Source of the DNA: Macrostomum hystrix
Taxonomy: Eukaryota; Platyhelminthes; Macrostomidae
Direction: 5' to 3'
Assembly (NCBI GenBank): GCA_950097015.1
Contig: CATNEN010000038.1
Coordinates: 7,066,001-7,130,000 of the forward strand
DNA length: 64,000 nucleotides
Under the pieces are notes generated by a model that was not told the DNA's origin, did no database searches, and saw nothing but the letters and a program-made list of their open reading frames with translations. Positions 9,194 through 19,565 of the stretch are shown piece by piece; the stretch's first letter is position 1; every line of letters starts with the position of its first letter. The translations under genes and the position numbers were made by a program.

Positions 9194-12100
9194 TTAGACA
9201 GCCCTCTCGTTGACAGCCAAATTATCGTAGCCGAATTTGTTCGGCGCGCATTCCAAATTTTCGTACACGGCTTCGTTCGATCTGCAATGATCAGGTTACA
9301 GTAAGTTCAGATAGGGTCTGCTTAGAAGTGAGACTGGAAATTTAGCTTCAAATCAGTAAATCTGATGAGTTGCAACTCTCACTCAAGCATAACACGTATT
9401 TCGGGTAAGGCTCGCAAGGCACAGGCAAGTGACGAGGAGGACAAGAAAAGGTCAGGACTCATTTACCCCCTCTTGCCCTTTAGTGCAAGCCTATCCAGGG
9501 TCGGGAAGGGAGAAGAAGGCATGGCAAATCCATAGTGACCCTCCATATCCACAATGGCCCCCACAAATCCATAGTGGCTCCCAAAAATCCATAGTGGCTC
9601 CCACAAATCCATAGTGGCTCCCACAAATCCATAGTGGCCCGCCAGAAATTCATTGTAGCCCTCCAAATCCATTGTGGCCCTCCAAATCCATTGTGGCCCT
9701 CCAATTCCATTGTGGCCCTCACCAAATCCATAGTGGCCCTCACCAAATCCACAGTGGCCCTCACCAAATCCACAGTGGCCCTCACCAAATTCAAAGTGGC
9801 CCTCGAAATCCTTTTGTGCTTTATAGAGTGCCGTGTTTGTTTAGCTCAGTCAAATTTGCAGTAGTTTACTTCGGTTCGATAGTTGCAAATATGAAATGCT
9901 AGTTCCGAATATTGCACTGAATTATTGTTTTTTTTCAAAGTAAAAAGTGTGAGTGTATGTTTTTTGACGGAACAAAAAACAAACGTCCATGTCTCAAGCA
10001 CTCACGGCACTCCTTGGTTATTAAAGTTAGCTGTTTCCGGCATCTGTACTGCTCCATCAAGGGTGGCGCCTATCGGTCTCCACTTGCTGATATCCACGGC
10101 TTCCAGAGTTGAGCTTTCTTTCCATTCGCCGTATCCACTGTCGTCAGGTTTGTAGGTTAGCGACCGAGATGGTGATTTGCCAATCTAAAATATACGAGTA
10201 CCATTGTTTTCAGCCGAGAATCCAAATATTAACACGAATTAGTCAATGCGATTCTACGGCAAGCTAAACTACTCATACGCACCACTTGAAACCGCCAGAG
10301 CAGCATGAGTAGAGCGGTGACGAGTACTAGGCAGCAGAGCAGGCAGATAAGTGCCACAGCGTAGGCTGGAAGGCCGCCTGTTGAACTACTCGTCCTGGCA
10401 GGTATCGAACTGCTGATCGTCAAGCTTGAAATTTTTGAGCCAACACCTGGCAAAGTTGACATCAGCTCAGCTAGCAAGTACGCATCAGTTATCCATGGTT
10501 CATTGCGAATGGACAGTTTGCCTGTTAGTCTGGTACCACCTTGAGTGGCGCTGAAGGTGATTTCAAAGAAGTCTGATATGATGGATGCCAAATTTGACAC
10601 TTTCGAATTTCTTACGGCGTCCATCAGCAAGTAGTAGGACTCAGTGGCCAATGAAAGGTAAGCTGGTGAGCTGGTGCCACTTAATCTGTTGTTAAATGAC
10701 ACAAGCGGGTAATCCCAAGAAATCACCACAATGCTAACGTTGTTGAACACTGGATCCTGGCCAATGGGGCATGCACAGTCGGCAAGAGTAGCGCGTCGAT
10801 GACGAGGCACCTCTGGCGAGACGTCAACACTTCGTCGCTTGCGAGCAGCAGGGCATGCGTATGGGGAGAAATTGCCGCTGATGTTCACGGTGAATGAGTA
10901 TGGTTGGCTAGGGTTCGGAGACGGCTCCAGTGGAAGTATGGCTAGGTAACGAAATTCGCCAAAGTATCCGAAAGCTGCTTGATCAGCACAAACACTGGTG
11001 CGGTTAATTATAGTTGGATAGAAGACTCTCTGAAATAATGCGCTGTCTCCAACGAGAGTATTGGCTGCCGATACTGTGAACCTTAGCAGGTTGCAGCTGG
11101 TACAGGCGCTGGAGACGCAGATCTAAAGAGAGGTCAGGAGTTCGTATCTCAGACCAAGTAAGAAACATATTTTATTTTTTGTTTCAGTTCAACTAGCTGC
11201 AAAAATTCCAATTTTGTTTTTGTTTGTTGTGTTCTTGTCGTAAGTTTTACTTTTATTGACTAACGATTTCGCAGTTCAATAATGCTTGTTATACCATAGA
11301 AGCGTGCGGCAACGTATACTTTTAGATGTATTCGATATCAGGACACGGCCGTGTCTATGGCAAAAACCTCTCGTCCTACTAGGGGCTCGAAGACAATACT
11401 ATTTAATTTAGCGTGCAGGAATAACTTCGGCAATGGAAAAACCATTGTGTGTGTGCGTGTTTGTGGTTGTAAAGATTTACAGTATTACCTTATCCATGTT
11501 AGGCATTTTACGACAGGTGATGCCACTCGGACCAATCAGAAGGTCGATGGTTAATATTATCTGCGAGCTAAATTTTTGCGGAAGGCTAAACTGATTGGAG
11601 ACTGGATCGAAGGTGTAGCCCGGTGTCGACTGGTTGAAAGCCAGGGTCGTGAAGGCGGAGCTTATCTGGCTGTCAATGCTCAATTGGATTTGAGCTGAAA
11701 GTATGAATAAAACGTGAGAAACATCAACATTAAGCAGTACGTACAAATCTAAAGTAGAAAATAGAAAATATTTTTTTATCCCACTCGTATTTCTCAGGGG
11801 AGCTGTCGTAGTTGCAGAAGTGGTGTCACCCCAAGGTCTCATTGTGGCGCCCGCTGTAGTTGCTGGCAGCGGGGTTGTTGTGAGATAGCGAGACTTGGAG
11901 GGCTCACATCGGCACGAAGGCCCACTCCCGTGCGCATCTGAAAATATGTTGCTAAAGGTAGTCTATCAAACATAATTTGAGTGGGAGATTTACTATTGCG
12001 GAAGAACATTGTGGAAGAACAGATAGTGTGAAAAAATACTTCATAACAAAACCAACAAATATCGATCAGAAACTAACCACTAGCGTTTAATCTGAACATA

Positions 12101-13364
12101 CTCGTACAACATGTACTTTAATTCGTTGTAGTCTATGGTTAAACAATCATTGTCTCGACCAATAAATAGCGCCTCAGACTATTTAACTACAGAAAGTGAA
12201 TTAAACAGCGTTTATCATTATCATAATAATGAAACCCGACAAATAGAATCTCAGAAACTCAGTGTTATATCTATAGTCTAATCTTACTTTGATGGAAGCG
12301 TAGACTACCATAGACTAAAAACCATATACTAAAGTGCATAGCAATGTTTCTTCTGCTATCACGCTCGCGCGGTAATATAATTAACAATAAATATACCTTT
12401 TGTCAATTGATTTCGCAAAAAAGCCAATTGATTTCCGCATTAGCTGAAGTCGAAAGCGAGGGCCCAACCAGCCTTCTCGACCATAGATAAGTCCAAATGA
12501 ATTCCCTTAAGTCCAATTGATTTCCCTCAATTCAACGTGTTTTAAGCATACTCTCCGGGGAAATCGATTGGAGTTGTTTCATTCTGTTGTCTGTGGTCGA
12601 AATCGAGGATTCATAGTTAGTCTTTGCCTACAGCGCAAATCTGGCATGTACAAGAGGAAAGAGGTCATCAACCTATGTAATCAGGTGCTCCGTCATTTCC
12701 TCATTCAGATGTTTCCGTCGATTGCCACCCTTGGCCAGACTATGATCTCTTCCGTCTCTTTCAAATACCTCAATGATAGACCTGGCGGTTCTTGGTTTAA
12801 TCTGCAATTGTCTCGCCAGGAGCCTCCAGTCTTCACCTCGGACATACGATTGAGCGATTCTCTGTCGGTCCTTCTCCGATACTGTAGTGTAGTGCCCGCG
12901 CAGCATAGTGGTTGATGACCTCTTTTCTCTTGTACATGCCAGATTTGCGCTGTAGGCAGACTAACTATGAATCCTCGATTTCGACCACAGACAACAGAAT
13001 GAAACAACTCCAATCGATTTCCCCAGAGAGTATGCTTAAAACACGTTGAATTGAGGGAAATCAATTGGACTTAAGGGAATTCATTTGGACTTATCTATGG
13101 TCGAGAAGGCTGGTTGGGCCCTCGCTTTCGACTTCAGCTAATGGGGAAATCAATTGGCTTTTTTGCGAAATCAATTGACAAAAGGTATATTAGTGCAGAG
13201 GAATATATCATTTGGCAAAATCTAAAAAGTTTTAACGCTTAGAGCAACGAAAATCGAGAATTTTCTATCAGTAGCTGACTAAGGAATATCATTTACTCAC
13301 CGTTGACCAAAGCGATCACAATCAAAGCCCGGATGAAACATTCACCACACTGCAGGCTGCTCAT
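9194..13364 (-). CDS. Type I membrane protein with SEA-like region and ITAM-like tail, six exons
   Basis: Exons run 13364-13301, 11937-11785, 11694-11489, 11122-10283, 10184-10006 and 9281-9194. Every junction has GT-AG and matching phase, giving 509 residues. Residues 1-21 are a signal peptide (hydrophobic IRALIVIALV). A Thr/Ser/Pro-rich stretch follows. An ectodomain with several Cys and N-glycosylation sequons continues to a furin-type RKRRS site at about 235-239. Residues 265-355 look SEA-like (alternating strands and helices, RLTGKLSI), which is tentative. A single TM segment lies at 394-417. The cytoplasmic tail spans two exons and ends YENLECAPNKFGYDNL (487-502), which is YxxL-x8-YxxL, the ITAM spacing. 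The second and last introns hold no coding sequence; the last holds a minisatellite. Function is unknown. A tyrosine-phosphorylated or endocytic receptor is an inference. Confidence 0.75.
9525..9805. repeat. About 21-24-bp minisatellite (tccatagtggccctcaccaaa)
   Basis: Roughly a dozen degenerate copies lie inside the last intron of the ITAM-like gene. Frames open through it on both strands encode only the repeat. Confidence 0.85.
12396..13185. mobile_element. Fold-back DNA transposon with about 280-bp inverted arms
   Basis: Left arm 12396-12677 and right arm 12905-13185 are near-perfect inverted copies. The ends are CCTTTTGTCAATTGATTTCG and its complement, flanked by TA on both sides (TATA at 12392-12395 and 13186-13189). 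The roughly 230-bp spacer codes on the minus strand for the N-terminal helix-turn-helix part of a transposase. The element lies in intron 1 of the ITAM-like gene. TA duplication and the HTH suggest a Tc1/mariner-type origin. Confidence 0.85.
12673..12906 (-). pseudogene. Transposase N-terminal HTH fragment
   Basis: A 77-codon frame starting at an ATG reads as a helix-turn-helix DNA-binding segment (QRIAQSYVRGEDWRLLARQL followed by KPRTARSIIEVF). It stops as it runs into the inverted arm. No catalytic DDE region remains, so this is not an active transposase. Confidence 0.65.
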
Positions 13365-13724
13365 TCTAGAGTCATTCGGCCAAATAATTTGCTCGTGAGA
13401 AAAGCATGAGCTCAGTTCATAATAAATTTTCAAAGCGAAGTGTATCTTGTTTTTATCTGTCTTTTTTGCACGAATTAGTGCGTGTAAAAACCAGACACAG
13501 AGATGGAGCAATTATGTACACAGGTTTCGCAAAGTGTGCCCCAATGCCTCGGGGTATATCGCGTACAAACAGAATTTTCGGACACTGCTGTTCTTAGGGA
13601 AGGCAAAAACGCTTACATAAGGGTGGGTCGAGTGGCCTAGAGACAGCGGGGTCGTTATAGCCCACGATCGTTACCTTAGCCACCCCTTAAAATTTTTTTT
13701 TAATTTAACAAAAGAATGTGTTTA

Positions 13725-13935
13725 GACGCATCTATTGCCTAGGCACCCAAAGACTGCGTACAGCTGTCCAGTCCATGGACATGCGGTTGTTAAAAACTAT
13801 TTTACACCTGGTTGAACCAAATCAACTGGGAATTGAGTATCTTGCTGGCTTAAGAACACGAAATGGCCTCTCTTTGGCTGAGATTTGAGCTCTCGACCTC
13901 TCAGTTAAGAGTCCGAACCTACTAAAAGTAGTTTG
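13725..13935 (-). mobile_element. Degenerate SINE, family 1
   Basis: It retains the body motif tgcgtacagctgtccagtcc and, in the right order, remnants of the cttgct...aag segment and of the tRNA-like head. Confidence 0.4.
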
Positions 13936-14519
13936 AAAGAGGAAGATATAGAAAAAATTGTTACTAGCGTACATCCTTAGTGCCAGACAGCTGAAAAATA
14001 TCAACTTATGTTATTTGCCTGTCACTGTCAATGCACTTGTCGCTGATGTGACACAATAAAAGGCAGTAAATAATATCGCGCAATGTGAAACAAAGCTTTC
14101 AGAAATTTTTCCACAGCCCTCGCTCAGTTGGTCACCGTTTTATCCCACTTGCCATTGCGGAAGGCTGCTGTCATGCTTTTCCTGCCTACAGAATTTCCTG
14201 CCTGAGCTGCTGTGAGGTGGCAGCGTGCATCGTTCCAGTCGCGGTTTTTTAAACTAATGGGACAAAGGGAGAGAATTCAGAATGCCTTTTCCTCATTGCC
14301 TGTATACTGCATTTTTCGCATTAAACTCTGTTCCAATCCTGACCAGCTGTGTTAAACGCGAGAACTGCGCTGAAAGTATTTTTACTACTAAATATTTCAT
14401 CTATAATTAAGCTCCAAGATAATTTTTAGTCACAAAAATCGTTGAATATATTTGTACTCGTAGAAGTCTTTAATAAACTATGTCACTTTTTACACCTGCA
14501 CCAATCACGGAAATCAGGC

Positions 14520-14747
14520 CAGATGAGGCTCTGGCGGCTGCGTACGGCTGTTCAGTCCATGGACTGGGGCACCCTCAATTATCCCAGCTAATGCTGGTAC
14601 CCATTTAACAGATGGGTGAACTGAAGCAATGCACAGTTAAGTCTCTTGCTAAAGGGCACAAATTGTGCTAGTGGAGTCTAGAATCGAACCCCCGACCTTC
14701 AGGTCGTGAGTCCGACGACGAGCTCTAACCACTAGGCTACAACCCCT
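14520..14747 (-). mobile_element. tRNA-derived SINE, family 1
   Basis: Read on the minus strand it starts with a tRNA-like head: A-box-like ctagtggttagagctcg, then B-box ggttcgattc (slightly degenerate). The body contains ttaactgtgcattgc and agtccatggactgaacagc. It shares head and body with 16720-17005 and 63020-63214. Confidence 0.75.
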
Positions 14748-15014
14748 TCAACTAATTCCTGTCTGACTAAATTAGACAAAGTCTTCATAATTAAAACTGG
14801 CAGCTGTTTTCTGAGCATTCCTTCCAAATTTATTTAGGACTCTCAGCACTCATAAACGTAGTGCTGTGAGCAGCACAAGGTCACATTTAATGCATAGCTT
14901 TTCCCATTCAGGTGGCACGCTTATTTTATACACAAAATGTTTTAAGCTGGAAGAATTTCTTGTAGTTCTTGGTTAGCAACAGAGAGTTCAAGTAAAAGAA
15001 TGGACGCCCCTAGA

Positions 15015-15250
15015 GATTTTTACAACAAATATACAACTCACAGTTAAGACGTACCATATCCTCGTTTAGACTAGGAAACCCTAAGCTAGCTTGCGAAACA
15101 TTGCGAACTGCGAGACCGAAAATTCCGTATGAGAATAGATTATCTAGTAAGTGAAGAAAGGAAGTTGAAAACGAGGTCCTGCACTTCCTTTTTAAGTGCA
15201 GTTGGAATGTGTATAGCGCCGCACGTTCGAATTTTGAAAAGAACATTTCT
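15015..15250 (-). repeat. Dispersed repeat family R, copy A
   Basis: The reverse complement matches 23672-23880 over about 200 bases (shared ctattctcatacggaatttt and cgcaagctagctta). A weaker third copy lies at 21165-21262. No termini or coding content were identified. Confidence 0.7.
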
Positions 15251-15825
15251 AGGAAAACTCCCAATTTCGCATCCTTAACAACAGAAGAGAAATCTAACTA
15301 CATAATGGCACCAGACGATATGGAAACCACTGAAGCTTTAGCAAAGTACATCATAGATATCTCTAAAATAAGTTAACAGCTGCCCTGAAGCTACGAGCTC
15401 GTATTAACATTTAACAATATATTTCATATTTTTTTATTCCTGGTGTCACTTGTGTTTTTACTGCTCATATTTTTAATACCTTTGCTCTTCCCTTCCCAGC
15501 TCAATAGTTGAATCCTACAAAACTTCGCTTTTTATGTTTTTTTGTTGTCCAGTGAAATATTTGTTGCTAAAAAAATAGATAAAAGGAAAAAAATCAGCAC
15601 CACTAGATGGTGTGCGCGTTTTATTAATAATAATTAATTATTAACTGAGGGTTCGATGGGACAGAGAGTAGGCGGGCTGTTGAATTTTATTTATTGAAAT
15701 TTGCACCTCTGAGCGGAGAGAGGAATGTGCTTACAAAAAAGCTGGCTACCTTCACTGTCCTAAAAATGGGCTATTTTAAGTTTAAAAAATGCAATGTTAC
15801 GGAGTTCTCTTCGCATAGTTAGAGT

Positions 15826-16036
15826 TTGACGGATGGGAGATGAGGCGATTGGAGATGAGGCGATGGGATATGAGGCTATGGGATATGAGGCCATGGGATA
15901 TGAGGCGATGGGATATGAGGCCATGGGATATGAGGCGATGGGATATGAGGCTATGGGATATGAGGCCATGGGATATGAGGCGATGGGATATGAGGCCATG
16001 GGATATGAGGCGATCGGATATGAGGCGATGGGATAT
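15826..16036 (+). repeat. 15-bp minisatellite (gggatatgaggcgat)
   Basis: About 14 tandem copies differ at one base (gcg/gcc/gct before atgg). All frames stay open because the unit is a multiple of three, and nothing suggests translation. Confidence 0.92.
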
Positions 16037-16719
16037 TTATTAATAATAATAGTAATAAAAAGTTAGTAATTCAAATGAGTATTAAAAAAATCTGTTGGTT
16101 TGGAGAGATATAGAGAAAGAATTTTTCTCGCAGTCCTTTGAGAATTTTATCTGCAACCAGGCATTTTTCTGGAAGGCAGTCATGACATCAATGACAGCGC
16201 ACTGAGGCGGCAAAATAGTGAGGCCAAGTCATTTATCCTCGCTCGAATGAACTTTGCGCGAAAAAAAAGCGGTTTTGAAAGACGTCAGCAACCAGCTTTT
16301 CCCGACAGAAAGAATGTTTTGTTGCCTCTGCACCCGCCTAGGCAACAACAGCGGGTAAGAGGGCTCGGAGGAATTGTCTCGTAATATTTTGTCAAGTTTC
16401 AGGCAAAATCGGCCAAGAAAGTATACATATAATTGTCTGCATGCTACAACTTTAGGAATTAAACTCTACTTTTCAAGAGTTAAATTTATCCCTTTCGTCA
16501 TAGCTCGTGATAGGGAAGATTAAAATTATACGCTTGGGAAGACATTCATTTTAGCGTAAAAACACATTTTTCGCCAGCGCTTAAACTACCGCTTTGGTCT
16601 CAGAACAGTTGTTGGTCTTCTCTGCACCATCTCTATTGTATACCTTGCAAGTGTTCCCCTTATACAAATGTAAGGTTTTCAAAGTTTAGGACCATTTTTT
16701 TATAATAAATGTGTCAATA

Positions 16720-17005
16720 GGGGTTGTATCCTAGTGGTTCGGGCGTCAGACTCACGACGTAAACCTCGCGGTTCGATTCCCGACACCACTGAAACAATTT
16801 GTGTCCTTTAGCAAGACACTTAACTCAGCTTCAGTTCACCCAGCTGTTAAATGGGTACCAGCATTAGCTGGGGTAATTGAGGGTGGGTGTGGCGTCTCCC
16901 AGTCCATGGACTGAACCGCTGTACGCAGATTTCAGATGCGCGGCGCAATAGCTGCGGCTGTACTTTTGGCTGGACATCTGGCCCAGTTGGGGGAGGTGTA
17001 ATCAA
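16720..17005 (+). mobile_element. tRNA-derived SINE, family 1 (best copy)
   Basis: The head has A box ctagtggttcgggcg and B box ggttcgattcccgac, spaced as in a tRNA gene. The body has tttagcaagacacttaact and agtccatggactgaaccgct. Pol III box structure plus repetition identifies the class. Confidence 0.8.
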
Positions 17006-17533
17006 GTAGTATTATTAAATTAGTTAGTATAGCTGATGGAATCTTTAACTTCCATTTATCTTATGTAATCCGAAATTCTGAACAGAATATAAGGAATTGG
17101 TCTTTACACGCTCGTTTTTCTTGTAGAAAAAACTTTGAGTTTAGCAAAAAAACTTACAAAGTTACAATAAACAATAGGAGTTTGAGCCAATTTCTCAAAA
17201 CATTTGACGCCACTTCATGTAGCAAAAACAATAGTGAATCTTTCTAGGAACACTACCATGCTTAATTTAGTAAAACACGCAGCAACTCTAAGTGTTTTGT
17301 ACTTTTGTCAAACTGGCTTAACTGTCGCGAACATACAGCAAGTCAGTCAGTGTGAAGTAAATTTTCTCTTCCACCCCAATCTATAGTAGATCTAGCCTTG
17401 CATACTCCTACTCGAGCGCGAGTGGCGTCGCTAATTTGTTCATTAGCCATAGTTTTTCCGACAATGCAACTCATACTTTCGGATGAGTTGCCAGATGGTC
17501 GTTAAGTGTGTTGGATGGATTTCTATGATCCGC

Positions 17534-17547
17534 GTTGCCATAGCAAC
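17534..17547. promoter_or_regulatory. RFX X-box (GTTGCCATAGCAAC)
   Basis: A perfect 14-base X-box half-site pair sits inside a 20-base inverted repeat (cgcgttgccatagcaacgcg), 149 bases upstream of the ATG at 17697. RFX factors bind this motif and drive ciliary genes in many animals. Use here is inferred from position. Confidence 0.7.
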
Positions 17548-17696
17548 GCGTCACGTTAATCTGTAGATAATTCATCAATATTTCGGCCACTTTGTTATAA
17601 CAGAGTGTGTTTGCTGTTGTCGTTTGGAAGCATAAAAAGGTTCCCAACCCAGATTTCGCCTCCATGCAATGAGCTTTGCAGGCAGCGAGCTAAATC

Positions 17697-18706
17697 ATGC
17701 CGATGGTGCGAGCTTCAAATCGAACGAAACTTCTTCAAAGACAGCAGAGAGAGAAGAAGCAGGATGATGAACAGCAGCAGCAGCAGCAGCAGCAGAGCCT
17801 GGTCGTTAAGAAGTCGCGTCTGCCCCCAGTGCCGCAGGTTGACAAGAAGTACTTCCAGCCCGATTTTGTGCGCCAGATGCACTGGCGATTAAAAAGTCGT
17901 AGCAGTGAAGATCAGCCGAGCGACATGCTGGGCAGGCGGCGGAAGGCTACGTTGGCCGATCTGGTGCTGCTTCACCAGATGCGACTGAGGTTCGAGGAGA
18001 CTCACTTTGGACAGCAGAGCAACCAGGCCTCCTGGCGGAAGGTGCGCAACACTACTCATGCTTTGTAAATATAAACAAGCCATGAGCAATCAGGTAGGAT
18101 CCGATGTTAGCACGAGTATGTGTAAGTCCACAGTGATTAGGTTTTAAACCTATCTCGTGAGCTGAGGCATTTCAATGCAACATTTTCTGATCAGAGAAAA
18201 AAAGAGTTGTCCTGTGACTTAAAGCTTCCGTGAAACTTGTGATTGCCGCGTCACTAGTGTGGAGAAAACCCGATTGTACTCGTAGTACAAAAACTCATTG
18301 AGAAGCTGAAACTTTTCTCTACAGGTTTCTGAGCGCAGTGAAAAGTCTATGGCTTTGACGGAGTTTAGCAGTCAGGTAAAACTATTTCATACTGGATTCT
18401 GTTGAAATTAAATAAACTATAGTCTGGTTTACTAAATATAGTAAACCAATATTTTTAGTACATATTATACGCATTCACTGCTTACAGACCGTGCAAGCCA
18501 CGGCACACAAAACATGGGAGCCAAATGCAAAAAAATCGAATGAAATTAAATTCGACACAATGCCACGAAGCGGTACGAAGTCTCTTGGTCCTGACGCGCA
18601 GATCGGGTCTGACGACTCAATCCCAGCAGAAAGCGGAGACCTGGATGACAACCTCGACTTGGACGCGGAGCTGAAACAGATGCAACGCTTCGGCCTGCTA
18701 AAGTAG
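17697..18706 (+). CDS. Small charged protein, three exons, possible ciliary gene
   Basis: Exons 17697-18041, 18325-18375 and 18488-18706 join in phase 0 at both junctions (AAG|GTGCGC, acag|GTTTCT, CAG|GTAAAA, acag|ACCGTG), giving 204 residues. The protein is soluble, with no signal peptide or TM. Residues 1-40 are basic and Gln-rich, including a CAG-encoded Q run. A conserved-looking core RLPPVPQVDKKYFQPDFVRQ follows. The C-terminus is acidic and ends ELKQMQRFGLLK. I do not recognise the family. The X-box just upstream suggests expression in ciliated cells. The first donor, GTGCGC, is weak; reading through it would stop after VRNTTHAL. Confidence 0.65.
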
Positions 18707-19565
18707 CTCTCGCCCTCTTTTCGAAAATAGTTCTTACGCAACTGTCTCTAACGCAGAAAATATTTTTTTTTCATACTAAACTACTACTTGGCTGAACAAT
18801 GTATTTGATAAAAGCAGAATTTTTGTAGCTAAATTTTCCGATGCCGTGTCATTACTTCCCCTTCTCTCTGTGCTTGTTTACGCTCGCGCGCCCTTTTATT
18901 GTACGTTCTCCTCTCTCCCTCTATCTCTTCAACTTCCTAGCCAACCTTCACTTCTCTTTCCCTTCCCTCGTCTCTGATTGGCTAGGTGCTTGTCTCCCTT
19001 TCCTCACCCCTCCTTTTCAGCCCTATGGCCTGTCCTTACTCGTGTACATAGCAATGATAATAATAGTAGTAATAATAGTAGTAATAATCGTGTTACCCTT
19101 CTGCCCCTCCTTATCACTTAGTTTATATACTTGATTCTCGACATTTTCGATACGTTCAGTGCCGTCAACATTTGCTCTTTACTGCGAAGACTAAATTTAT
19201 TAAAAAAAGTAACAACAACCCAGCTTAATTGGCTGCTTTCACATCTCGCATTAAAAGGTTACGCTGTTGTACTTCATTTCCTTTCAATACAGTTTTCCAC
19301 AGTGTTCTCATTACCTGTGGCTTGTGGCAAGAAATTTTCAAAAAATGGAATCTACACCAGTATTCTCCCTATAAGAGCCTCAACCAATGAGGCGATCCAT
19401 GAAGAGCTGAACCACAGCCCGGCTGAACTATTGCCTAGTAACAATATAACAAGACTGAAACAGAAGTTGAAGCAGACTTAATTGCTAAAACTGCGAGGCA
19501 TTTGGTGAAGTTAATGAAGAATCTCAACAAAAACTATAGAAGGTATTCTCGATTGTTAAAACGCA
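18707..19565. other. Spacer upstream of sushi gene 1
   Basis: Pyrimidine-rich low-complexity sequence and a taatagtag repeat near 19060-19090, then a spliced-leader-like segment. No coding exon is supported. Confidence 0.5.
19161..19201 (+). ncRNA. Spliced-leader-RNA-like sequence (likely relic)
   Basis: The stretch gccgt...ctctttactgcgaaga followed by ctaaatttatt resembles, with a few differences, the Macrostomum lignano SL exon as I remember it. No GT donor follows (the next bases are an A run) and no Sm site is evident. It is more likely a relic or retrocopy end than a working SL gene. Confidence 0.4.

Larger units (their letters stand above)
13365..17533. other. Repeat-rich spacer
   Basis: Between the ITAM-like gene and the X-box gene I find SINEs, one copy of a dispersed repeat and a 15-bp minisatellite (listed separately). 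The rest is AT-rich with no supported coding exon. Confidence 0.5.

Noticed and set aside
10002-10004. Stop codon directly ending the ITAM-like gene
   Set aside because: A GTGAGT donor overlaps it at 10005-10000, and the exon at 9281-9194 joins in the required phase with motif-bearing coding sequence.
15760-16066. Pentapeptide-repeat frames on both strands
   Set aside because: The 15-bp array gives them for free.
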